This document shows positions 44,792 through 55,632 of a DNA stretch of 64,000 nt, piece after piece. The stretch is from positions 41,109,010 to 41,173,009 of the forward strand of contig CM018681.1 of NCBI GenBank assembly GCA_009363875.1, in the 5' to 3' direction. Within the stretch, counting starts at the first letter, position 1. Each line of letters begins with the position of its first letter. The notes beneath the pieces are model-generated. The model was not told where the DNA came from. It was given only the letters and a program-made list of their open reading frames with translations, and ran no database searches. Origin of the DNA: Mikania micrantha. Lineage: Eukaryota > Streptophyta > Magnoliopsida > Asterales > Asteraceae. Position numbers and translations under genes: made by a program.

Positions 44792-45421
44792 TTGGGCCGA
44801 ATACACTTGAGTCTTGGGTCGATTGAATTAAATTGGCTTTTGTAAATAAATTGAGCCTCGAGTTAACAATGGGTTGTGCTACTGTTGGGCCGGTTTATTA
44901 ATGGTGGGCCAAAGGAATGGGCTGTTGGGCCCGCTGCTTTCTGATTGGGCCGAGGTGAAAGAGAGCCGATTATAGGCTCTTGGGCCGGTTGTAGGGTGTG
45001 GGCCATGAATCAAGTTTTGGGCCAAACTAGCCAATATAGATTAAATAACGTGTATGTGGGCTGTAACACTTGATGGACCGAATTGTAAAATGCTATTGGG
45101 CTCGTGAGTATTACTTGGCCAATTAAGTGAATCGTTGGGCCAATTGGGCCTTAAACAAAAAGGTAGTTTGGCCGTAGCCATTATACAGAATGTGAGTGTG
45201 GGCTGAAAATTCAAATGGGCTAGTCAAACTCCATGGGTCGCATGAAGTTTCTTGAATTTGTATAAAATATTGGACTAGATCAAATTGGTTGTGGGCTGAC
45301 TTTATAAGCCAAAATAGTTGGGCCTATTACAGCATCTGGGCCGAAGAAAAAGGATTGGGCCAATGGGCTTGTCATCACAACTGAATATAGAAATCTAGGC
45401 TGGTTATTTATCTGTGGGCCG
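44792..45421. repeat. TGGGCY block in G4 left LTR
   Basis: About 21 TGGGCC or TGGGCT words, all on the plus strand, in 630 bp. TGGGCY is the known plant site II promoter motif bound by TCP factors. The right LTR has the same block at 55003-55632. Confidence 0.75.
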
Positions 45422-45473
45422 AGCACATGGGATCTGCTTAGATTAATCGAATGGCTGGTCTCGCCCCCACACC

Positions 45474-45935
45474 CACGAACATGTTAGGTCTAACCACCTA
45501 GGGTTCGGCCATAGGTTTGCATGGGGTTTGGCTAATGGTTCGGTGTTCACAGATCCTTAGTCCACAAAGGTTCGCATGGCTATAATATGGAAGGGTTCGG
45601 CCAATAGCTGCTGCACCTGGGTTCGTGAACAAGGTACTGCATTAGGGTTCGTTCGAGACTTCAAAAGGGTTCGCGGTTCAGACCTGTGGCTGCAGGGTTC
45701 GTCACTGAAAGGGTTCGCAACCATGGTAGCTCAGGGGTTCGGGGCTGCAACCAAGGTTCGGTGTGAAGGGTTCGTTGAGAGGATGCTCACTGGTTCGACC
45801 AGCCTACTGTTGTCTCACGAACCTGTAACTAATCACCATTATCCCCGTTGAGCCTGTACCTACTGTTGGGTTTCTAGGGTTGTTCGCACATCAAGAGTAT
45901 ACCAGAAGAGTCCACGAGGGTGTAGGGTTCGACAC
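45474..45935 (-). repeat. CGAACC array in G4 left LTR
   Basis: Many GGTTCG words on the plus strand (AGGGTTCG, AAGGTTCG). Open frames here are composition artefacts. Identical array at about 55685-56146. Confidence 0.8.
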
Positions 45936-46566
45936 ATCAAGGTTAAAAACGGTTGGGTGTGTATTTCAAATTTAACAAGTAAAAACCCTCTTTTTCGTGT
46001 TCTTTCTTGCATCATACCTCGAATTCAGCTCAGTAACGGCTTAGATCTGCTGTACTTCCTTGTAGAGGAGGTCGAGGGCTATGCGTGGACACCAAGAACG
46101 CTCAAATCCGTCCACAAACGAGTGAGATATGATGAATTCAAGCTTGGAATTGGTGGTGGGTGTTCTTAGCCGGAAAAGAGAGTAGGAGAGAGAGTGTGAA
46201 TGGTAGAAATGAGAGAAAACTCTCATTTTAGAGTTTTTATACTCCACGGGGTGTTCGGGTTCATTTCGGTTGCTCGGTTCGTAATTCAGTCGCGTATCCG
46301 GAAAAATACGCGTATTTAATTTGCAATAAATAAAAGAAAGCTATTTTTAATTATTTGATGAGTTTCAAAATTGTAAAATGTTAAATATTTTATTTTATTA
46401 ATTTAAAGCCGTTCGTGTCGTGTTTTTCGTTTTCGTTTCGTCAGATCGCGTCACTTACGCGCGTCTTCGTACAGAGCGCTAACTGTACGAACACGATCGT
46501 ACGTTTCACTTTCTGATTTTGTTTCTACTTATCAGATATCATTTCAGAACGTTAAACTCACAGATA

Positions 46567-46596
46567 TGTTTATGTGAATCGTCACCCACACAAACA
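46567..46596 (-). other. GTGACGAT hairpin in G4 left LTR
   Basis: TGTTTATGTG (46567-46576) against CACACAAACA (46587-46596): 9 of 10 plus a wobble around AATCGTCACC. The arms share nothing with the ATTCG arms of the other families. Confidence 0.6.
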
Positions 46597-46963
46597 CACT
46601 GTCAGTTCGTTATTCTGAAACGCCACTGTAAATTACGTTTGAATTGTGTTTCCTCACTGTCGGACTCAACTAGACATCGTGTTATCACTTTGCTGTCACG
46701 TTGAATTGTCGGTCATCTGATTCCTATCATCTATGGATATCAGATCGCAACCGATTTGTTATTGTTATTCGTTTGAACATTGTTGTTTCTCTTGAGTTGT
46801 TGTATTTATTGTATTTAAGTTTTCACTTAAACACATACAACTGTGATTTGTTTTCCGAGTTCTGTTGTCACACAACTGTTTACGTACTGTATTAACACAC
46901 AGTATAAGGTGAAAGTACACACACCGTACGGACTTGCCGAACGGTTTGGTACTAGTTGTCACA

Positions 46964-47000
46964 GTCTCCCCTTGTTAAAGAAATTTCGTCCCGAAATTTA
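46964..47000 (-). promoter_or_regulatory. G4 polypurine tract and palindrome
   Basis: GTCTCCCCTTGTTAAAG followed by AAATTTCG-TCC-CGAAATTT. Repeated exactly at 57175-57211. Confidence 0.88.
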
Positions 47001-47788
47001 AGCATCATTATCGGGTACTACTTTTTCTCTGCCTAGGTGGAGGTGCTTTGATATCCTGTGTTTCTTTGTATAATAGCTGTTCTCATGTTTATGCGATGTT
47101 GTATTTAGAGTTTTCTCGAGTCTGTTCGATGTGATACGGATTCGTTTTCAGTCTCTCGACCGTACGATCAGAAATGTTTATGTTCCTTGAAAGAACATCA
47201 TTCGTATGTGACCTAGTCTTCCTTAGGGAACCTAGGCCTTGGTGTATAGTTATATAATGTGTATACTTGATTTCATTGTTCCCATCAATTCAGGAACATC
47301 AAGTCTACTAAAAGTGTAAGGTAGCTTGGCATCGCGTGCCATAGCTGTTTGTATACACTCCCATGGTTGTATCTCACAATGTTGCATAATTTCATGATCT
47401 ATAATGTTCACTATGATTCTTATGCTCGCATGTTATTCCTGCTAGGAGAAGCCTCTCATTTCTCCCCTTGTTAGAATGGATTCGTATATTGTCAGATAAG
47501 ACAACATTGACGGACCCAATCTGAGACTTATGAATGTATCTCTGTCGTTCATTGTAATGACATGAAAAGGTATTATCGGATTAGATGACTTCATCTCTAT
47601 CAAGGAAAAAGTATGCGTTCCGTTAACGATATTGACACCACTCGTGTCCATCACTTTGAATTCCAGGGCATGTGTTTGTTCACTAAAGGTAAGTGAACGC
47701 TGAGTTCATGTCATTTAGTGTGAGAGATATCCTAGTGTTGCCTGTTTGCGAGTAAGTTCTAAACTAACTCTAAAGAGGCAATGATAAT
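47001..47788 (-). pseudogene. G4 residual internal region (protease remnant, pol lost)
   Basis: Immediately after gag the element strand still aligns with the protease start of G2, but the DTG codons read AAT ACT AGC and a stop follows. No RT, RNase H, integrase or chromodomain is present. A 70-codon open frame (47442-47654) has no recognisable family. The PPT-proximal end keeps GTAGTACCCGATAATGATGC, related to the end of G1 pol. Confidence 0.6.
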
Positions 47789-49132
47789 CTATGCTAGTAT
47801 TAAATATACAACTGCACCGATTGAAATGAAAAGCGTACCAGTGTTGGTGTCAGTGTTTTGGTCGGTTGCTGCTGCTCCTACCCTGTATGCACGTCCCCTC
47901 GGTGCTTGCCCTCTCGGTAGCACCCTTTTTGGACAGTCTTTCGCATAGTGCCCTGGTTCCCCGCAGGTGTAACAGGAAATGCGATCGAGGTGTGCAGCAG
48001 TCTGTGCCACTGCTTGGTTTGCTCTGTGTTGAGCTGCTTGATTTTTGCAAAATTGGACCCAATGTCCTATCTTCCCACAAGAAGTACATTGTCTGCACTT
48101 TGCGTCTGGTTGATGATGATAATTGCATTTACCGCAAAATGGAGCCGTGCCTGAGTATGTTTGGTGGTTCCGTGGTGGTTGTGTGGGCACAGCTTGTTTG
48201 GGAGTAGTGGTCGTTGCGAAATTCTTAACGACCTTTCGTTTCTCGGCAAGGTGTTGTTCTAGATCATCAGCATTTCCAGACTCCTTCTTTAACATTCCTG
48301 AGGAAACCATCACGTCAGTTAGTGTAGCTGATAGTGTGACAGCCATCTCAAGTGTAGTCGGGCGTGCGGCAATCACATGCCCTTGCATGCAAGGCGGTAG
48401 TCCCCCGACATACCGTTCAATCCTTTTCTCTAGTGTGGGCACAATATCCGGTGCCAATGTTGCCAATTCATGGAATCTGGTAGTGAAGGCCAGATGGTCA
48501 GCTCCGATCATAACAAGGTTGAGTAGCTCGGTTTCAACCTTTTTCAGTTCGTTTCTTGGGCAAAACTTGCCCCTTAACAAAGTCTTGAAATCCTCCCAAG
48601 GCATCGCCAATGCCTCATCTCTCCCTCGGGTTTGAACCTGGGCATTCCACCAGGTTAGTGCTCGTTTCTCAAACGATCCTGCAGCATACCTCACGCGGTG
48701 TTGATCAGGACAGCCGCTAATGTCGAGAGTCGTTTCCATCTTCTCGATCCATTGGATCAAGCCGACGGCTCCCTCAGTGCCACTGAATGCTGGTGGCTTA
48801 CATCCTACAAAATTCTTGTAGGAGTAGTCCTGTTGGTTCCTGGTGTTGCCACTGCCTTCTCCAGATGAGTTGGCGTTGTTGTTGCTGTTATTAGTGTTGA
48901 TCCTGTTCATCATTTCCGGGATTACATCCCTCAGTTGACTAGTAAGAAGAGTGGCCAGTGCCACGGTAGCAGGATCCAACTGATGAACAGGTGGTGGCGG
49001 AGGAGGAGGTGGAGGTGGTGGTAGATGTGGAGGAGAGTCAGGTGGTGTCGGTGTAGAAGAGTGATGAGCAGAGTCCTGTGGTGGTAGAGGCAATAAATCA
49101 GGTGGTTGTCTTCTCGGCGGCATTCTGATCAT
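47789..49132 (-). CDS. G4 Gag (447 aa, open)
   Basis: Starts MIRMPPRRQPPDLL, the same start as G2 gag. Features: poly-Pro run (about residues 38-48), Asn-rich linker (about 77-90), retrotransposon Gag core (GAVGLIQWIEKMETTLD, RALTWWNAQVQTRGRDEA), basic linker, CTSCGKIGHWVQFC and CYTCGEPGHYAKDC zinc knuckles, and a short tail ending in the decayed protease start. Gag packages element RNA. The closest relative here is G2 Gag, alignable end to end with many substitutions. The frame stayed open although pol is gone, so this Gag may act with enzymes supplied by an intact relative such as G2; that is inference. Confidence 0.85.
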   Translation of the reverse strand: MIRMPPRRQPPDLLPLPPQDSAHHSSTPTPPDSPPHLPPPPPPPPPPPVHQLDPATVALATLLTSQLRDVIPEMMNRINTNNSNNNANSSGEGSGNTRNQQDYSYKNFVGCKPPAFSGTEGAVGLIQWIEKMETTLDISGCPDQHRVRYAAGSFEKRALTWWNAQVQTRGRDEALAMPWEDFKTLLRGKFCPRNELKKVETELLNLVMIGADHLAFTTRFHELATLAPDIVPTLEKRIERYVGGLPPCMQGHVIAARPTTLEMAVTLSATLTDVMVSSGMLKKESGNADDLEQHLAEKRKVVKNFATTTTPKQAVPTQPPRNHQTYSGTAPFCGKCNYHHQPDAKCRQCTSCGKIGHWVQFCKNQAAQHRANQAVAQTAAHLDRISCYTCGEPGHYAKDCPKRVLPRGQAPRGRAYRVGAAATDQNTDTNTGTLFISIGAVVYLILA

Positions 49133-49282
49133 AACCGAAAGAAAATCGGTTAGTGCAGTGATCAGAAACAGAAGACACGTGCAAATGAAATCCTATGTCA
49201 CATGATCTCTACATGAGGGTCCCTAGGTTATAGTCTAGGCCAAACCGTTTAAGTAATATGACCTATATTTCTCTATAACCAT
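49133..49282 (-). other. G4 short leader
   Basis: 150 bp between primer site and gag, similar in length and sequence to the G2 leader (CTATAACCTAGGGACCCTCA type words). No array or module here, unlike G3. Confidence 0.7.
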
Positions 49283-49295
49283 GGCTCTGATACCA
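49283..49295 (-). promoter_or_regulatory. G4 primer binding site (tRNA-iMet)
   Basis: GGCTCTGATACCA on the plus strand, TGGTATCAGAGCC on the element strand, identical to G2 and three bases from the LTR. Confidence 0.93.
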
Positions 49296-49847
49296 ATCTG
49301 TCACACCCCGGGCCGGCGGGAACGGATCGGGTTTTCCCGTCGGGCGGAAGGTTCCCGGGGCGCGATATCTTGAGTGATAATCGAAATGATCAGATTGTTT
49401 ACATGGCACATGATAAATAAGGAGAGATGCTAACATGACATATAATATAGAATTACAAAGTTAAATTACACAGAACGTGTTCATAATTTAACTAAGTAAA
49501 TCTAATCAAAAAGAATCAATGCGTTTATATCTTGTATCTGTACAAGATATACAAAAGTGATTCACTGTGTCATCCCAAAAGTATGCAATCAAAATAAGCT
49601 AGGTCTTCTAAAAGTCCATTAGCTTAATACTTGCATCTATGTATCTACACCTGTCCGTCACCTGAGAAAAACATGCATTTAAAACAAAGTCAACACTAGG
49701 TTGGTGAGTTCATAAGTTTAGTATTTGAAAACCATTAAATTTATATCGGCTATGTTCACAGCGTCTCACACAAGTTGTATTGATAATTGAATCCCATGTT
49801 TCACACAATGTCCTCTCCATGGTTATATGTACAGATAATGTTTCATC

Positions 49848-49921
49848 CAGTTAAGCATGCTTATATATAGGGGCATACGAAAAGGTCAAGCCCAGACGCC
49901 ACCCCACCACATGCTTAACTG
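49848..49921 (-). other. structured LTR module, copy 12
   Basis: Same perfect 12-bp stem as the copy at 43513-43586. Confidence 0.7.
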
Positions 49922-50277
49922 CACTCGACACTACCTGTAATACAACGATGGATACCCATTTCCTTTCACCCATGATTTCCCGGTATGTTTATCCACCAAG
50001 TAATTAGGAAAGAGATATATTCATCTCTGTTAACCATTCCTTATGGAACAGCCGGCATGTAAAATAACCCAATGAATAAAGTAAGAGACATGAAATCTTT
50101 GTTAGCTATTCCTTACGGATTAGCCCGGCATGTAATGTAAACCAACAAACAAGTAAGAGACATAATCGCCTCTGTTAGCTATTCCTTACGGATTAGCCCG
50201 ACAGGTATGATAAACCAACAAACAAAGTAAGAGACGTAATCGCCTCTGTTAGCTATTCCTTACGGATTAGCCCGGCA

Positions 50278-50501
50278 GGTATGATAGCACCGCTCGTGCC
50301 CGGTAGGTATGATAGCACCGCTCGTGCCCGGTAGGTATGATAGCACCGCTCGTGCCCGGTAGGTATGATAGCACCGCTCGTGCCCGGTAGGTATGATAGC
50401 ACCTCTCGTGCCCGGTAGGTATGATAGCACCGCTCGTGCCCGGTAGGTATGATAGCACCGCTCGTGCCCGGTATGTATGATAGCACCGCTCGTGCCCGGT
50501 A
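50278..50501. repeat. 28-bp tandem repeat, 8 copies (right LTR)
   Basis: Same unit and copy number as 43943-44166 but a different pattern of variant units: only the fifth carries CCTCTC. Confidence 0.95.
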
Positions 50502-50708
50502 ATAGTTCACTAGATTACCTCTAGCTCTGGTGATTTAAAGTTCATGATTTACTTGACTGTGTTATGATTAGTGTAATCGGCATACTCTGACGGTTAGAGC
50601 ATGTAAAAACTCTAATTAGAGTCTTAGTATATAGAATAGTATATGTGTAGGGAATGCCATCCCAGATGTGTGTGCTCGTAATATCCTCCTCGATATCACA
50701 GGTGATTG

Positions 50709-50713
50709 TCTCA
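50709..50713. other. solo LTR target-site duplication, left (TCTCA)
   Basis: TCTCA precedes TGTAACACC and matches 54095-54099. The unoccupied site is seen once at 44374-44378 in the left G4 LTR. Confidence 0.95.
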
Positions 50714-52196
50714 TGTAACACCCCGACCGACGGCGGAATCATCGGGATGCCACGAGGGATGTGTAGATTGTTCAAAAGCTCGTGGGCATCTAAATCAAAT
50801 CATCATATATCATTTAATCAACCAAAATAATTACACAAAAATCATGTTCATCATGAATCAAGTAAGTCAAATACACAAAAGATTTAGTTAAACTAACTAA
50901 ACTCTAATCGCCAGAAATTTAGTTAATTAACTAAGTCCAAGATCCTATATGATGATGATGTCCAAAATAGAAGAGATCCTCTCTTCATTCCTACTTGTCT
51001 CCATCACCTGAAACATGTAAGAAAACAAGTGTCAACTACAAAAGTAGTTGGTGAGTAATCATAAGTTTTTATATTTAAAAATGTTTTAGTAAAATGCGTT
51101 TGAAAGTTTATGCTTAAAATGGTTTTATAAAATGCTTTGTTTAAAACGGGTATAAAACTTATGATCTTCTTGAGAAAATCCATATGAATACCTGTATGAG
51201 ATAATCCAACACACATCCATCAATTCATCAGCCAAACACATACACAATCACATAACCACATAACCAAATCAATCATAGCCAATCACAAATAATCATAATC
51301 AAATATAGGCAATCAATCCACAACAAATCAACCAAACTCAATCAATCATATTCTCAATCAATGTTCGTGACTATACATGATTCCTTATGTATTTAACATA
51401 AGTTAGATACATGAATCATGGAGTGGTCGCTAACCACGTGACAATACATGAAGCCAAAGCAAATAACCGAAGTCAAAGGCAATGCTTCACAGATGTGGAC
51501 ACCATCCACGTGACAATACACGATGTCAAAGCAATTAACCGAAGTTAAGAGCGATGATTCTCGGGATTTGTGACAATACTCGTAATCTTTGTTATTGACC
51601 TAGGTCAATAACAATGTTTACATGGATATAAAATAATAAGAGATAATCCCATAATAATGATAATTTTAAATGTGAATATCATATTGATAAACAGGTATTA
51701 ACCTTGTGTTATCAAAATAATATTTAAACCGGTATACATGTTTCACCTCCGGGTTTTAAAACCAAAAACAGTTTAAAGAAAGGGAGGTTATGAGAACTCA
51801 CCTGAAGTCCTTAGTATTTGTGTTCTCGTATGATGCGCACTCGCGTATGTAACTCGAATTACTCAAGGATCTGTAATTAGTGTGATTTCCACTTTTATAA
51901 GCATGAGTGTTTCATATTCAATTAATGTCTTTGTTAGTTTACTCTAACCCATTTGCATTTTATTAACCACATATTATAAGTTACACAATTCACTTATCAT
52001 ATAATGAGATGATACGTAGATCGTTTACATGGAATGTTAAAAAAAAAAACCATGCAAGATCTCATAGTTTAAACTTATGTAATTTAGAAAAATGTTAACT
52101 CAAATTGATAATGCATGCATGGGTATTCATATATCCTTGTGTATATGTATTTTCATAATCCCTAATTACCCTTAACCTACTAGTTTAATGGATTCA

Positions 52197-52545
52197 AGTT
52201 CGGTGGCCCATTAGACCAGCGAACCTTTAGACCTAGTTAAGCCTAGGTCCGGCTAAAGGCACTAAGGGTTCGCAGCCCCTAAGAGGTTCGTAGGTTCACG
52301 TGGGTTTGGCTAGGGTTCGCTGCACCAAATAAGGGTTCGGCAGCTAGGAGTTAGGCATTAAGGTTCGTTAACTACCACTACAGATTCGTTCGAGTATGGT
52401 TCAGCTACTACGTTCAGAAGGTTCGTCCTAACCCAATGGTTCGGCTGGAAGCCTACAGGTTCGCCTGGGTTCGGGTTCCAAAGGTTCGGCCATTGTTAGC
52501 CTCGGCGAACCCTGTAGGTTCGGTGGTCTCTATCTCCGACGAACC
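52197..52545 (-). repeat. CGAACC array in solo LTR
   Basis: Mostly GGTTCG on the plus strand, with CGAACC mixed in at both ends. Spacer words differ from those of G3 although the LTR family is the same. Confidence 0.75.
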
Positions 52546-53518
52546 CATGCCCCACGCACCTCTGTAGCTGAAACTTGCTGTTCATCTTCATTAATATCGG
52601 CCCTATATGGTATTAGATTCATCTATGGTTGTTACAGATGAGGATTAATCTCGTTTAATATATCCATAACTCATAATGTTGTATCAAATATGATAATCTA
52701 TTCAAATAGGGTTTTCAAACAAATCTGAAAAGTAAAGCTTCGGTTTACCTCGAAAACAATGTTCAAATGCAAGATTTTCTTGTACTTCCTTGTTCCTCTC
52801 GTTCACACGAACGCGTAGGCTCCGAGATCTCGAAAATCCGTCAAGAAATGAAGGAGAAAAGCTAGAGAGAAGTTGGGTGGGTTTGTTGGTGACGAAAATT
52901 ATGTGTAGAGAGAGAGAGAAGATGTGGAGAATGAAAAATAAGGAAGATGGAGTCTTCCTTATACCGCGTATCATCTCCGCGTACCCGATCCCGTTTTTAT
53001 CGCGATGACATATAACGAATATCCGGTTTTTGCACATTAATCGCATTTAAACGTAAAGCGTTTAAATAACATGGTTTCATTAATTAAATTGAGTTTTAAA
53101 TAATCTTTGTCTCGTAAAAGATCTCGTTTAATACGCGTGAAATGTAACAACATGCTCGGTTTTCTAACGTAACATATTTAAAACAATAACTCGTTTTAAA
53201 TAAATTAGTTTTATTTAATTAAAATAAGTTTAAATAATTTGTTTCGTAAAATAACTTCCGTTTCGTCTTCGTTAAATAATTATTTAAATAAATTAATTTA
53301 TTCGAAAACACTTTAGGTTGTGATTCCTAATAAACGTTTTAAGTTCACAATCATTAATTTAATATCATTAAATATTATTTACTTATCTCGTCGAAACGCG
53401 TTACTCGCGTACGTATTCCTAAAGATCGTCACCTTTGCGAATCCGATGCTCGTATCGCATTTCGATTTGATCTATGATTTATGGAATATCGTTTTAGAAT
53501 ATTATTCCCAATAATTAT

Positions 53519-53546
53519 ATTCGCGTGAATCGTCACCCGCGCGAAT
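53519..53546 (-). other. GTGACGAT hairpin in solo LTR
   Basis: ATTCGCGTG pairs with CGCGCGAAT around AATCGTCACC, 8 of 9. Confidence 0.55.
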
Positions 53547-53698
53547 ACATTATTAAGTTAATATTTCTAAATTAATATTCGCGATTAAATAGCGTTCGTA
53601 ACCTCACTTCGCGTAATTAATTCCCATTATTAATCATCTTTAATATTATCATTTTCCCAAACCAAAACCCACTAAACCCTAGTCACTGACACATCCAT

Positions 53699-53787
53699 GA
53701 TAGACCGAAATATGCATATATATAGGGCATATGTAAGGGTCAGTCGCAACTGCCCTAGCCACCGTCCCACCGCTATTTCGATAAACC
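53699..53787 (-). other. structured LTR module, copy 13
   Basis: GATAGACCGAAATA (53699-53712) against TATTTCGATAAACC (53774-53787), with wobbles and two mismatches. Inner CAGT-TGCG-ACTG kept. Confidence 0.6.
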
Positions 53788-54094
53788 ATGACCATGGGTC
53801 CTTGACTACGTTTAGTAACCAGACTCAAACAACTCCATCTCAAATCCCAAATCTATTCTCAGACCATTAACTCATCAATAATAAAGCACTGCGATAAACA
53901 CTACAGGCCTGTTTAGTTGAATTACAACTAAACTTTCTGTGGTTTACGCGTATAATAAATCGTAGTCATGCATACCAGTACAGTGATAATATCAGTAATT
54001 CATAATCATTAATAATTAATAAATCTCCAGTCGTAACAGTACAATCGTACGGATGTACGGACGTACGGACAACTGAAAGTACAGTGATGTTACA

Positions 54095-54099
54095 TCTCA
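54095..54099. other. solo LTR target-site duplication, right (TCTCA)
   Basis: Matches 50709-50713; the G4 LTR sequence resumes directly after it. Confidence 0.95.
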
Positions 54100-55002
54100 G
54101 CTGTTATCTCTATATGAAATGTTCTTAATGACTATAACAAGGTGTTATAAGCACTTGTCTTATAACTCGATGTTAGAACTGAGTGAATGATTTCGTTATC
54201 ATGAAGTTTTGTTATCATGATGATCATTCGGGGTGTTTCTAACTGTAATCAGTAGGTTATCCCTTGGTTTTTCCCGTGGTTCTATCGTGTAAGAATAATA
54301 ATCAGTCGTAAGATATATTCTTAACAACTTATTTTATTCTATGGTGTTAATGGATCCTGATTCTAAGATAGCAGGTAACATCCTAGCTATTTCAGTTATG
54401 GTAAGGTCAATCAATCAAGCATGTAATGATAAATGATAATAACGATAAACAATTATTATCTAAATCATAAAATAAGCAATATGTTTAATGAAAACTTTTA
54501 AGTAAATAAAAGTTTAGAATGTTTCTCAGCCCCGAGCTTTGAAATCAATAAAGATTAAAAGAAAAGGGGCATATGAACTCACCTTGATGTTGTAGGGTTG
54601 ACTTAGCTTAAAATAAAGAAGACACGCGCTCCTTGATTATACTCGACTGATTGTTTCACGTCCCTGTATTGTTAACACGTTGTATGTAACTTGTAAGTGC
54701 CAGTTAATGTGTTTTGTGCACGTGTATGTGTCAGCCCTAATGTTGGCTAACACGTGTGAGTCACAGTCCTGATTCGGCCTTGATTCAATGGCTATAGATT
54801 TTACTAGCCCTTAATAAATATTAAAATAAATTTATTACCTCTTGATTTTTGTTTTATATTTAAATCGATTTGAAACTTGTTATGATTCGTACACTTGAAT
54901 TGCATTATCATGTTCCAAGTACAAAGTCTCACTTTGTGATTTAAAGCCTCTTGTGTTAACCTTGCAAATTAATTTCATGTGTTAATTTATGAATTGAATC
55001 AT

Positions 55003-55632
55003 TTGGGCCGAATACACTTGAGTCTTGGGTCGATTGAATTAAATTGGCTTTTGTAAATAAATTGAGCCTCGAGTTAACAATGGGTTGTGCTACTGTTGGG
55101 CCGGTTTATTAATGGTGGGCCAAAGGAATGGGCTGTTGGGCCCGCTGCTTTCTGATTGGGCCGAGGTGAAAGAGAGCCGATTATAGGCTCTTGGGCCGGT
55201 TGTAGGGTGTGGGCCATGAATCAAGTTTTGGGCCAAACTAGCCAATATAGATTAAATAACGTGTATGTGGGCTGTAACACTTGATGGACCGAATTGTAAA
55301 ATGCTATTGGGCTCGTGAGTATTACTTGGCCAATTAAGTGAATCGTTGGGCCAATTGGGCCTTAAACAAAAAGGTAGTTTGGCCGTAGCCATTATACAGA
55401 ATGTGAGTGTGGGCTGAAAATTCAAATGGGCTAGTCAAACTCCATGGGTCGCATGAAGTTTCTTGAATTTGTATAAAATATTGGACTAGATCAAATTGGT
55501 TGTGGGCTGACTTTATAAGCCAAAATAGTTGGGCCTATTACAGCATCTGGGCCGAAGAAAAAGGATTGGGCCAATGGGCTTGTCATCACAACTGAATATA
55601 GAAATCTAGGCTGGTTATTTATCTGTGGGCCG
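55003..55632. repeat. TGGGCY block in G4 right LTR
   Basis: Copy of 44792-45421, shifted by 10211 bp, with no difference noticed. Confidence 0.75.

Larger units (their letters stand above)
43081..46963 (-). repeat. G4 left (3') LTR, truncated
   Basis: Starts abruptly at AATAAGGAGAGATGC, the equivalent of 49408 in the right LTR, and ends TTGTCACA next to the PPT. Compared with the right LTR I counted about 13 substitutions and one 490-bp deletion at 44600. It contains a module (43513-43586), a 28-bp repeat (43943-44166), a TGGGCY block (44792-45421), a CGAACC array (45474-45935) and a GTGACGAT hairpin (46567-46596). Confidence 0.85.
50714..54094 (-). repeat. solo LTR (3381 bp) inserted in G4 LTR
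   Basis: TGTAACACCCCGACC to GTGATGTTACA on the plus strand with perfect TSD TCTCA and no internal region, left by recombination between the two LTRs of a former full element. Same family as the G3 5' LTR. It contains a CGAACC array (52197-52545), a GTGACGAT hairpin (53519-53546), a module (53699-53787) and a donor-like CAG/GTGAGTTC near 51800. The GAGAGAG run near 52905 matches the CT-rich stretch of the others. Confidence 0.93.
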
